This document shows positions 48,089 through 58,796 of a DNA stretch of 64,000 nt, in pieces; the stretch's first letter is position 1, and every line of letters starts with the position of its first letter. The notes under the pieces were generated by a model. It saw only the letters and a program-made list of their open reading frames with translations. It was not told the origin of the DNA and searched no databases. The DNA comes from Camillea tinctor (taxonomy: Eukaryota > Ascomycota > Sordariomycetes > Xylariales > Xylariaceae), in NCBI GenBank assembly GCA_022578605.1, contig MU394095.1, positions 124,001 to 188,000 on the forward strand, in the 5' to 3' direction. The position numbers were made by a program, and so were the translations under genes.

Positions 48089-51000
48089 GCCCGGTCCTTG
48101 CATGTCTGCATACACATACATATACAGCATACATATACCTACATAAGTTATATATAAGCCGGTGGTAATCCACGATAAGGTTGCCTATAGGCCTGCATCT
48201 CTTCTCATCGGCCAGTAGTATCGACGAGATGTCCCCTCCCTTCCCGGGGACCCTTATGTCTCGGCTAACCCGCAGCGTTGGAAACACCCTAGGGGACGGC
48301 CATGTTCAATATGACGGTTAATAAATATACATATACAGTATCAGCAGCGATTCATGCAGTCTTGTTCGGACGGCTAGATGATGGGTAGCGCGACTCGCAT
48401 TATACTGCCTTTCCTCCCTCGACTTGTGGAGATGAACAACGAGCTGCGACATGTCTTCCTGGGTTCTGATGAAGAAATCTGCCTATGTAGGTAATCTATA
48501 GGGGACCGAAGTTTGGGAGTCCCATTTTTCTGCAACCCTGTCAGTACCGTGTTCGTATTCTCTACGGTTCAGGATGACGGCAATGATATATCGCGACTAC
48601 CTGGTGTAGTGAAGAGCGAGCACAGTAAACCAGGAATATCGGAGAATTCTTCTGGATTGTTCACTGGGTCTCCGGGGCTTTTGCCCTGTCAGCCTGTGTA
48701 ATCGGTCTTGCTAGTCAAGTAGGGCTTGTCAAGTTTTGTCTCCCAAGCTGTCCGTTTCAATAATAACCATGGTTTAGCTCAGATCCATAATCTGAGCTAG
48801 GAGTGATGACTTGTTTATCTCCCATTTTCAGCAATGCTCTCTTATAGCTTCTTGCCGTTTTAGTTTGCCTGCAGACATGCACAATCCCGTTTACGTCGAA
48901 ACCGGTTCACTGGGACTACAAGGCCCCCTCCACTATGTCACGCTTGGGGGAAGAATCATATGTATATATTTACATAGATGCGTGGTCCTCAGTCACGGAT
49001 CAGCCGTCATGCGGAGTATCACATGTTACGTGACCTATGCGGCACGCGCACATCGGTTGACGATGGGTAGAGTCTTCAGATGAAGTATCCCGAGACCGTC
49101 GCCTTGAGTGGATAGTCATCGTCGTCGTCCGTCCTGCACCGCGGGTAACGACACAGGGAGTGTATGTAAAAGCCAAGCCTTACATTACCTAGGTATGTCA
49201 AATGTGCTTAAGGATCAACTAAGGAATTTCCTCCTGATATTTACTAGATGCTACCCGACGCGGCTATGGGCAGACGTACCGGTCAACACAGTGCCCTATC
49301 CGGTAGTGTAGCCAGCTTTGCCTCAAAGCTGTGGGGTTGAAGTACCATGGAACCGACCAAGATCAGCTTGATTAGGGAGCTCTAGACATGCAGCCATTGT
49401 CTTGAGAAACAACCTGAAAGAATGTAGTTCTAGTGTATCTTGCGGTGGATCACTCGGGGGTCTCCAGCTGAGGCAGGGAATGTTCATAGATCGGAAATCT
49501 AGAAAGCAGCCGTTTATGAGAGGTTTTATAGAAGCAAAGTTGTTTCTGCAGGGGCACGAGCAGCAAAGATGCCGGACCATCCGCCAGCACGTCCATGGTT
49601 CTCTCAGAGGCGACCCGCGGATTGGATAGCAGGAGCCTTGCAGCCTTGCATGCAGGTTGTGCGTGCAACAGTCTGACAGACCAACCAATACGACCCAGTC
49701 GTGGGTTTCCTGGGACTCGCCGAGCTGCATCTCCGATGGGATCGGGAAGGATTAGATGTAACATTGATCCTGAGAACCCGGGTCCAAAAAGCATCTGACG
49801 GCGATCTCCAAGCTACCAAAAAATATCCATCCATCTACCACTATGGTTAGCACCTTACCTTGAGAAGCGACACGATCAAATCTGACTAACGGCGCTTGGG
49901 GAGATTTCAATGATGGCGCCCGTCCGAGCTGAATCGAAGACAACCTAGCATTGCCAAGTCTGGAAAACCCTAGTTTAACATCGACCATCAAAACTCTACG
50001 ATCAATATAGCACCACGTCGTACGTTCGAGAGCATAGTGGCAAGCTGATTATGGAGGTTACTGGATATGTATCACAGAATGGGAATGGGAGGTCGCTGCG
50101 GCTTTCGTTTAACACCTAGAAAAGGGGAGGGGGGGACCATCACTCTTAGTCGTGACCAGCTGGACAGAGAATAAAGAAGAGAAAAGAATAAATAAATCAT
50201 AGATGCGCATGTGATTGCTCGATTCTTTTGAACATGAATGAATGACAACAATAACAACAACTTGATGACCAAATTCCTAACGGGGAGGAAGAATAAAAAA
50301 GAAATTACTAAGCCCTTTGATTTCTCTTATGCCGAAGTATGTCACAACAGACTGTCTAACTAATTTCTGTCTTCCTCCTCCCCCCCTTTTCTTTTCTTCC
50401 CGTTCAACTTTATCTCGTTCTCTCCCTCTTGTGGGGATAGGCAAGCTTTTCCCAGCGGAAGGCCCCCCCCTCTCCTCCTCATTATCCATCGTTCATCACA
50501 GGCCCTCATCTATACGTGAAGGCGAGGAGCATTCATCCCTCCTGTTCGTACATGTATCCACATATCTCCACGGGCATCATCTAAGCGCTTGCAACTCTCC
50601 TATGGCCCGAGCGGGAAAAGGTCCCTGTCCATAATATTCTTGAGAGGTTCCGTAATTTCTCTCTAGTTAGATTTTGTGAGAAGATTCGACAACAGCGTAC
50701 CTCGTGGGCCAAGGTGTCAAAGCGCAGGAGCAGGTTTCGTCTAGGGGAGGGGTCAAAGCGGTCGTCCGATCTTCGGTGTCACTAGTATGTAGATAACCCC
50801 AAGCTATACATACTATAGTGAAGCAGTTGAGGCGTAAAAGGGGAATCTACACTACATAGGTAGGTATCGTTGGGCATTAAAAGGACTATCGTTATTGGCT
50901 TTCGAGACCTGGCCCCTTTGAAGGCCCACGACTAATTTTTACGTTGGGTCATGATTCTATGCCTTCCGAGTTGCTAAGTTATTGCATTAGGACAACTAAT

Positions 51001-52132
51001 AATGAGCTTCCCGCAGGCTACTGGAGTTACATGATCCTCAATTGCCACAATTCGTTTAGGTTCCTTGCGCTGTCATTCCATCCCTGTTCCCACCACTCAT
51101 GACCCCTTGTAGACCAGGGAGTCCTGTTGTGTCCGTGGGGCTTGAACTGCATGTCAAACCAAAATCACCAGTATGCATGTTACTTATATCCATCCATACT
51201 TATAGGAATGTCAAAAAGCCTATTTGCGTACATGTACTAGATAGGTCATCATATAGAGACATAGCAAGTGTTATGCTTCATATCTATACCAAACGAGCCC
51301 CCGACAACACCAAATCCTTTTCAGATGAAATTCCACAACGATCTCGTGTTTTCTTATTCATGTCATCTACTATTCAGACTTCTCAGGGATAGAAATTATG
51401 ATACCAAATCTCCCGGTACTTCTCTCTCTGTCAGTTCCCCCTTTAGATGTCGTCGTCATCATCATCATCATCATCAATTGCTAAGACTTTAGCTATGCGT
51501 ATCATTCAGGTTTGATCTGTCTTCTGTACAAATAAGCCTAGGCTAATTCGTGATATAACTTTCATTTCCTGATAAGGAAAAATTGATTGAACTTGAGCAA
51601 ACCCTTGCAATCCATTAAAGTTACCGGTAGCTAAACGCCGGTTAGTGAATGAGACGGTTCCGCCAGACTTGTATGTATGATTATAACCTAAAGGATGAAG
51701 GTCTAATATTCAATATCAAGTCCAAGTCCCAACTCCGCCTCCAGATATCACGCAGCACCCACACCTCCATGTAACAAGTTGGACACGCGTCAATTCTCGC
51801 TGCTTGTTATCGACTTTCTCAAACTTAAAATTTACTGATCGCCCATCAGTGGTTATTGACAGGGAGGTTTACATGGCGGGGAAGTTCACCATCGTCTACT
51901 CGTACGGGCTAAGTTTGTAACGGCACCTGAGCCTTATTAAAGTAAGGATTCACGACCAAGGTCCCAAAGAGGTCATTGATCTTCCCTAATGGCAAGAAAA
52001 GGTGCTTTCAGAGGGAACATCACACTGGTCACATGCCGTGACCCCAAACCGCAGATATAACAACTCCGAGTTATTTTTATCTATATAGAACTAGGAAAAA
52101 CCCTCTATAGCATCGAATCTGTCCCCAGTGCC

Positions 52133-52740
52133 TTAAAACAAGGCTAAAGCGGCGAGAAGACTACCAAAAATATTCGTACTAAAGACAAGGTCACCAGCAT
52201 TCGGCGTTGCAGAAGGGGTAGCCGCGCTGGTCCCGGATGCACTTTCGCAGCTAACCGCTGAGGGAACCTGTACCTTCTGAGTGCCGCAAAACTTGACAGC
52301 ATAGTCTATGGCGTTTGCCTGGTCTGTCTGTGAACAGGCCGATGACAAACAGCAGGATATTCCGCTAATGAAAGAATCACTCTGACAGATACACTATAGC
52401 GACGTTAGTTATATTTATGTGTAGTCTCACATAGGACATGGCCCCTAAATAGTGCTCTCGAGGTGGAAAGCTACCAAGAGAAACACGGCTGAGAGACTTG
52501 GGGATTTTAGGGTGAAGAACCAACCTTAGCATCTAGCCTAGGGCAGTTTCCAATCTTGTCGCCAGTGGTGAAGTCAGTTAAACAATCTCGCTGGTTTGGT
52601 TAAGTGTTAGTATCTGGGAATCCCTCTAAGGTTAACTATTGTGCAATTCTATAACAATTACTTACCGCACATGCCGGGAGAGCGCCTAGATTTTGTGCTG
52701 CCACGAGGCCAAACACAAGTGTTACGGCAATAGCCTTCAT
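52133..52740 (-). CDS. CFEM-domain GPI-anchored cell wall protein
   Basis: Small secreted fungal protein; CFEM proteins bind haem or act in wall structure, adhesion or host interaction (family knowledge). Exons 52666-52740, 52525-52590 and 52133-52393 encode 133 aa, all junctions phase 0 (introns 75 and 131 bp). Signal peptide about 1-16 (MKAIAVTLVFGLVAAQ). The CFEM domain starts ALPACARDC; Cys at 24, 28, 41, 48, 50, 61, 62, 67, 83, plus 96, with Asp45 in the DxxCxC position that coordinates haem in studied members. A Ser/Thr/Ala/Pro stretch (SGTSAATPSATPNAG) precedes a hydrophobic C-terminus (IFGSLLAALALF), as in a GPI-anchor signal. It is divergent from the MFS transporter gene, 607 bp away. 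Confidence 0.9.
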
Positions 52741-53347
52741 GGTGGGAAAAAGCGAAGTAAGGGACACAGAAAAGAACCTTTCGTAATTGCAAACGGGTTA
52801 GAAATGGATAGGGGTCGTATAAAAATATGAGATTCCAGGAAGTGCTCAATTTTAAAGTCATTCCAATGGATTAAGGGATGCTATCGACTTAAGACATCGT
52901 TGGTAACTGGTATGCTACTACCAGTCAAACAAGACAACCCTAATATAAATCAATTGGCCAACCCCTATTATTTTGACACTCCGTATGAGTTGACAATGTG
53001 TAAGGTATCAAGACTATTAGATCGATGTCGAGGCAATGACAGATGTCGCGCCGAATGTAAACCAGCCCTGTTTCTAGACTATATCCAATACCACTTGTCC
53101 ATAATGTCTTGAAAATGCTCGAAATAGAATAACATTCTTTCCCTAGCCTCCATACCAATATCTACAAACACAAACTGTGGAATGTGCACTACTTCCTAGG
53201 CAGTATCCAAACAGCCAAATAGACCAACAAATACTTGGGGCTCGGTGTGTAGTTGATAGGGGTGAAATTCAGTAGAGAGGAGAATCTGTACCTCTTGAAC
53301 ACCTCATGGAACTGGTGGTATCTTCAAAGCTAGGAAGACCATTAGCT
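52741..53347. promoter_or_regulatory. Divergent promoter region between CFEM protein and MFS genes
   Basis: 607 bp between the two start codons. A short open frame at 52900-53112 has no coding character. No specific regulator motif could be assigned. Confidence 0.5.
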
Positions 53348-55582
53348 ATGGGTTTAGGTATTCTTGAAGACACTGTTTTAGTTCATGTTCCCGGTAAGCA
53401 TTACTCAGGCTAGACGAATTGTCACTTCTAGCATGGGCCCAATGCCCAGTCTTGAAGGCCCCCTTGATAACATGAGCAGTCCAGCACCGCTAACATATGG
53501 ATTATTCAAGGCACGACACGATATTTTGATGATCCGGATAGATTGCAGATCGGCGGCACTGCTTCTGATATTAGCAGTCCGAAGTGTGATCGTAGCGGGC
53601 CCGTCCCTGTTATACTGGTAAGTAATATGAATCCTCGATTGAATGAAGTGCTAGACTAGATTTTTTTTTTTTTTAGAGGGGGAGGAGAAGGATGGAACTA
53701 ATCTGCAGTAAATACCCCAGAATCCTCAGCCGTCGGATGACCCAAACGATCCCTTAAACTGGCCACTATGGCGTCGCGACTTGATCACATTCATCCTGTC
53801 CCTCACGGCCGTATTCGCGACGGCCCTCGGACCCATACTAGCGGCCAACACTCTGACGCTCTCGGTCTGGTTCCGCCTTAACTTCACGTATATAGCCCTC
53901 CTGACCGGGTATTTCTTGCTCGGTGTGGGGATTGCCGGGTTTTTCTGCGTCCCTTCCGGCCGTATTTGGGGAAAGAGGCATCTGTTCATTTTCGGGACGT
54001 GTATACTGGTCGCGACGAGCGCCTGGGCCGGTGCCGTCAGTCACAACTATACAAGCCTGCTATGGGCGCGGATCGTCCAAGGGGTCGGCGCTGCCCCTTT
54101 TGAGAGCTTAGTCAATGCTGCTATTGGGGATCTTTATTTTGTTCATGTAAGTGTCTGCTGTTTCGCCTTCCCCTTACTTCTCCTTCAACCGTGCCAAACG
54201 CTTTGAATAGGAGGCGCATACATACACGTATTTCTAAGTGATGTCTAAAGGAGCGAGGAAAACGCATGGCTTTTACCAACCTGGCCGTCTTCGGGGGCGC
54301 TTTCTTCACGCCCATACTAGTGGGCAGGATCACTCACACAATCAAGTGGTGGTGGACATTCAACCTAGTCGCCATCTTCTGCGCTGCCTCACTCATTGCC
54401 GTGTTCCTCTTCTGCCCCGAGACCGCCTTTCGCCGCGATGATGCCTTAGGTGTGGGAATCCCCCTGAGCCCAGCTACGCACAACAACGATAGCGCCGCCG
54501 CCAGCAGGCTCGATCCCGAGAACCCTAGTTCAAACCATGGAGGAAACACCACTGCCCAGCCGTCCAAGAAGACGTTCGTGCAGTCCCTCACGCTCTTCGA
54601 CGGGCGCAAAACAGACGAGCGCTTCCTCAGGCTTCTCATACGACCTCTACCGCTCTTTCTGCACCCAGCGATCCTGTGGGCATGCCTCGTGCAGGGTGTG
54701 CTGATCGGGTGGACCGTCTTCGTCGGCGTGATCCTCGCGGCCGTGTTCCTGGGGCCGCCACTGTTCTGGGGCGAGGTTGACACGGGGTATGCGTACGGGG
54801 GGCCGGCAGTGGGTGCCGCGTTGGGTTTCTTGGTTGCGGGTACGCTGGCTGACAGCACAGCGCAAGCTCTGACATGGCGAAACGGTGGCATCTACGAGCC
54901 TGAGTTTCGCATTGCGCTCGTGGTGCCGCAACTTGTGTTCGGCTGCGCGGGCTTGTTCGGGTTTGCAATCGTGGCGCCGGGTACACTGAATGGCGAGTAC
55001 CATTGGATTTTACCGGTTATTTTCTTCGGGCTCGAGGTTTGTGGCATGGTGATCGGTGCTGTGGCGAGCTCGTTGTACATTATTGATGCGTACCGTGAGT
55101 TTTGAGGTTGTAGAAACTCATACTTATCTATCTAGTGTCATTGGGCCCTATTTGCTAACTCTATATTATACTTTCGTGTCTAGGCGACTTGGCTATCGAG
55201 GGCTTTACTTGCCTCATCATATTCAAGAATATGTTTAGCTTTGGACTCACATTCAAGGCATATGATTGGCTCCTGTCCGGTGGCATTGAGCATGTGTTCT
55301 ACACCCTTGGATCGATACAGCTTTTTATCTGCCTTCTTAGTATCCCTATGTGTAGGTCGTTCATGCCACTCACCATCGACAGCCAGAACGTTACATATGG
55401 CTACCCAGTATTTTCCTTATTCATACCCACTACCTCCTTAATCCATCAGCCCCCTTCTCTGATCAACGCCCCTCGCATAACAAAAGCTAACTTCAATACC
55501 TCATGGGACAGACGTCTTTGGTAAACGAACCCGGAGTTTTTTCCACCGTCATAATATACTTGAGATGACTGGGTTGAAATGA
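53348..55582 (+). CDS. MFS transporter, fungal 12-TM drug:H+ antiporter-type
   Basis: Plasma-membrane proton-coupled transporter; substrate unknown. Six exons: 53348-53393, 53511-53617, 53721-54146, 54251-55094, 55184-55351, 55512-55582; 553 aa with all phases consistent. The start MGLGILEDTVLVHVPGTTRYF matches the typical N-terminus of this fungal subfamily. Visible: cytosolic lead-in NPQPSDDPNDPLNWPLWRRD, TM helices from about residue 70, motif-A-like PSGRIWGKRH after TM2, a conserved DLYFVHERGKRMAFTNL loop, a central cytosolic loop with charged and Asn/Ser residues, then six more helices, ending FGKRTRSFFHRHN. Introns 1 and 3 have AAG acceptors; intron 2 has a long T run. Related families include HOL1-like and toxin/drug efflux pumps; none is implied by the neighbours. 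Confidence 0.93.
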
Positions 55583-55984
55583 ACGAAACATATCAAGTTA
55601 TCATACTTGATCTTGTAATGTTTGGTGGAATTAATAGACACATCATCATCACCTTTGAAGCAATTATTTTAAATACGTAGTGCGGTTAAGACCATAAACC
55701 GCAACTCGATATATATAAGCATGATGCCATGAATAACATTCATTTAACCTGTCTAAAAGACAGATCGCAGCGTAGATAAAATTAACTAGTACATGATATT
55801 TCTCTCTGGACATGATTTAAGTACACAAATCGTAAAAGGGGCTTCGTCACACGGGTGCTATACACATTAAAAAAAACCCCCCATTGATATTTTCTTTTCT
55901 TTTTTTGAAGATTATCGATATCGACATCATAATAATCGTCATTTATTACCAGCCAGCCCTGGATTCCTCATCTAGGTACGTAAC
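55583..55984. other. Convergent intergenic spacer
   Basis: 402 bp between the MFS and phosphatase stop codons; AT-rich, no gene. Likely holds both terminators. Confidence 0.6.
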
Positions 55985-57439
55985 CTAGGCTTTCACTCCG
56001 GCAGCGCCACCTGTAGCGCCCGACGAAGCAGCAGCGTGAGCGAGCGTTGCCTTCTTCACGAGCTTCAGACCCGCGAGGAAGTATACTAAGGTCTCGACAC
56101 CCAGGACGACAACCAGCGTGACGAGGGCGCCAATGACGCCGGCGACAGGCAGGGAGATACCGTTTTCGGAGGTAGAAGCAGCGTTGGCGTCGCTGGAACT
56201 CGAGTCAGAGCCGGTCGTTGAGCTCGCGCAGACACCCGTCGAGTTGCCGCAGGCGGTACACCAAGCAGCAGTGTCACCAATGGAGATTTTGGCCATCTCC
56301 TCAGCGAATGTGGTCCACGGGGTGAGAGTGTCTGAGCGGCCGAATAGCGGGTACGCCTGGGGCTCGTTCTCAGCGGCGGTGCCGTTGGCAAAGAGAAAGC
56401 GTACCGAGATGTCGGAGGTGGAAGGATAGTTGGACGTGCTGACGTTGGTGGCATTAGTGACGAGCTCGAAGGCCATGGTCGAGGCGTAGTCGACGACGCC
56501 GGTGAAGTCGGCTGATACTGCAGGCAGCTGTGCGAGCCCGAAGAACGACATGAAGCTCGCGTAGGCGCCGAACTGGATCCCAAGGGGCTGCTTGCTCTTG
56601 CCCGTGAGCGTGCTGTTAAGTTGCTGAACAACCTGGGCAGCGAGCGTGGAGCCGGCAACGGCACGAATCTTGTCAGAGGCGTTGTAGGCCAGGTTCCACT
56701 CGTGGATATTGGCGAGAACCTTGAGTTGCAGCAAGGTCTCGTTGGTCAGGAGGTCCGACGAGGGAATCGTCTGGTTGTGGATAGTGGCCACATTTATATA
56801 GTCGAAAATGGTATAAGCGTTCTTAAAGTTGGCTTCATCAGCATCAAATGTGCTATTGATGACGGGCAGCAGGTCGCTGTAGAACGATGTAGTCTCGTCG
56901 TAGGTGGCGAGGTATTCTGACGAGATGAAGTAGTTGTTAGATGAGACCATAGCATTACCACATCCGCTACCACCCTGAAGCCACTCGTTATCCTCCGAGT
57001 TGGTGTTAGATGAGGCCGTGGATACGGCATTGATAGGGATGTACTGGTAGCCATCTAGCGGCGCCTCGACTGAAGTATCGTTGGCAAGCTCCTGAGTAGA
57101 TAGAGTACCCACCGGCGGGTAGAGACCCTGCATAAAGGCCTGAGCTGAATTCTGAAGGACAGTATCTACCGGTGAAGTGACAGTCATCTGGCTAGCGACA
57201 GCTATATCACGACTCAGTCGGAAGATAGGCGAGCTGGAATCGGAGGCAATGTAACGGTTGCGATAGTAAGAACCAGAATCGAAGACCTCGTCGGCTCCCA
57301 ACGACGTCAAGTTAGCCGGGGCAAGGGCCTTGGGCGTCCTGTCTCCATGGCGGGAGAAGATATAAACGCCGAGAACTGTCTCCCCCTTAATGAGGGGCAC
57401 AGTAGACGCCAGTGTGAACAGAAGTGTTTTTAATTCCAT
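55985..57439 (-). CDS. Membrane-anchored histidine phosphatase superfamily protein (acid phosphatase/phytase type)
   Basis: Extracytoplasmic protein related to acid phosphatases and phytases, which hydrolyse phosphomonoesters through a phosphohistidine intermediate. Single exon, 484 aa. Signal peptide about 1-19 (MELKTLLFTLASTVPLIKG), then the catalytic motif RHGDRTP (residues 30-36, His31), many N-glycosylation sites (NLT, NDT, NST, NQT, NET, NAS), and a membrane helix at about 428-458 (GVIGALVTLVVVLGVETLVYFL) with a short basic cytosolic tail. The second superfamily motif, normally HD near the C-terminal third, appears replaced by GIQFGAYASF (287-296), so the proton-donor pair is absent. 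It may be a low-activity or non-phosphatase paralogue. Confidence 0.88.
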   Translation of the reverse strand: MELKTLLFTLASTVPLIKGETVLGVYIFSRHGDRTPKALAPANLTSLGADEVFDSGSYYRNRYIASDSSSPIFRLSRDIAVASQMTVTSPVDTVLQNSAQAFMQGLYPPVGTLSTQELANDTSVEAPLDGYQYIPINAVSTASSNTNSEDNEWLQGGSGCGNAMVSSNNYFISSEYLATYDETTSFYSDLLPVINSTFDADEANFKNAYTIFDYINVATIHNQTIPSSDLLTNETLLQLKVLANIHEWNLAYNASDKIRAVAGSTLAAQVVQQLNSTLTGKSKQPLGIQFGAYASFMSFFGLAQLPAVSADFTGVVDYASTMAFELVTNATNVSTSNYPSTSDISVRFLFANGTAAENEPQAYPLFGRSDTLTPWTTFAEEMAKISIGDTAAWCTACGNSTGVCASSTTGSDSSSSDANAASTSENGISLPVAGVIGALVTLVVVLGVETLVYFLAGLKLVKKATLAHAAASSGATGGAAGVKA

Positions 57440-58796
57440 GGTATGTATAAGCCGTTGTTCTATGGTATAAGACGGGGGGCCTCTCAGGTGACTCCTACGC
57501 TCTCAAACCTCTGAGAGAGTACCACAGTGATACTGAAGGGGCAAAGGAAACTTTGAAAATAAAAGTAAATGAGAGTGTCGCATGGAAATAAAAACTCCCG
57601 AGGAAAAGCTCTCACCAGAATAACCCCGCCTCAGATGTCTTATATTTTTTTTCTCTCACCAGAACATGATATCGGCCCACTACGGAGGACAGCATGATAG
57701 ACTTTTCAATCTCGGGCCTATGATACACATTTGGAGATTAACCTGTCTACGGTAGGGCGATAGCGGATCCGACAGCCGGGGTCGTAGCCGGTTGAGAGCC
57801 AGGTATGTAAGGGAAACCTACAACACTGCTAGAGGAAGCCGGTGAGAAATGCTGCTCTGTATCCTGTTGCTAGAAACAATTGCCAATGGAAACTCGAGCT
57901 TCCTCGTAGCGCCCCCTCACACATAGTCAAAGCTCCCCGTTAGCTCATTGGCCAATCATTGTGAGAATTTGATAGCTCTAGAGAGGTTCTTGCATCTCCG
58001 CCAGAACGCCGTGTGGATCTCTGGCTCGGTTTTGCCCGCAGTGGTTTGGGAACGGCTAAGGCTAGTGGTTACCTACTTGTTTGGGGCATGATGGGTAGCA
58101 TCTGGGTTCGAATCCTAGCACGGCAGGGATGTAGTGAAGGGGGGGGGGGGGGGGGGGTTACAGTGTATGGCCAGAGATATGTATATGTATTGTTGTGACT
58201 AAGACATGTAGTGTTGAAGAAACCCTCGCTTTTTGATATACAACCATAAGTGCCGCCGACCTTAAAGAGAAAGCTCGGCCGACCTGAAGACTCGCCCGAC
58301 TAATCTAATTTCGGGTTCGAGCTATCCACTTCAGTAAGCTAAGTATATGAGGGTTTTAGTAATTGATGGTACTTACACTTCATTAGTGGTTTACAGAATC
58401 TGAATCTATACCTAGGTATAACTTGAGCCAATCTATACGCAAAGAACATACCGTTGAATACTTTCGCAGCTTTAAGTGCCTAGGCAACCAACACTGTCCC
58501 TGGTAGTGTGATAATTAATATGAAATATCATCTCTGTATAGAAAGAAAATATGAGTCTGAAATATACAATGTTCTTCAGGTTATCATGGTTTATTCTAAA
58601 TACCTACCTGCTTATAAGGAGGGAGACATATTACTTAATAAAGACACAAATCAATCAGTATAGTAGCTACTGTATAAGAAGGAACTACTATGGTATGTTC
58701 TAAACTTCATGAAATAGGTTGCTGTAGGTGTAGGTGTAGGTGTATCCCTGTGTATACTCTAATCCCCCTAACCACCATCTACATAACCCCTAACCC
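57440..58796. other. Intergenic with tRNA-like element
   Basis: Upstream region of the phosphatase gene and downstream region of the F-box gene. It contains a G run (58141-58157), GTAGGTGTAGGT repeats (58721-58742), and the tRNA-like segment annotated separately; no protein gene. Confidence 0.5.
58054..58130 (+). other. tRNA-like (possibly SINE-derived) segment
   Basis: An A-box-like/D-arm sequence (AGGCTAGTGGTTA, about 58059-58071) and a near-perfect B box with a 5-bp T-arm (CTGGG-TTCGAAT-CCTAG, 58102-58118). No acceptor stem or anticodon arm can be folded, so it is not an intact tRNA. It is followed by a G run. It could be a tRNA relic or the head of a SINE. Confidence 0.4.

Larger units (their letters stand above)
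38733..52132. other. 13.4 kb gene desert
   Basis: No ORF here has recognisable protein character, no tRNA gene was found, and no intact transposon or terminal repeat pair could be demonstrated. It contains microsatellites (GA at 43701-43721, CA-type near 44149-44175, GTATGTAA x4, a 12-mer array), C runs (43866-43881, 44397-44413) and scaffold gap 3. Two imperfectly similar segments near 39903-39930 and 40896-40925 share CTGGACCCG-TAGTC and may be degenerate repeat copies. Confidence 0.5.

Noticed and set aside
54334..54891. 185-codon minus-strand ORF inside the MFS gene
   Set aside because: Antisense of a well-supported transporter exon; no domain.
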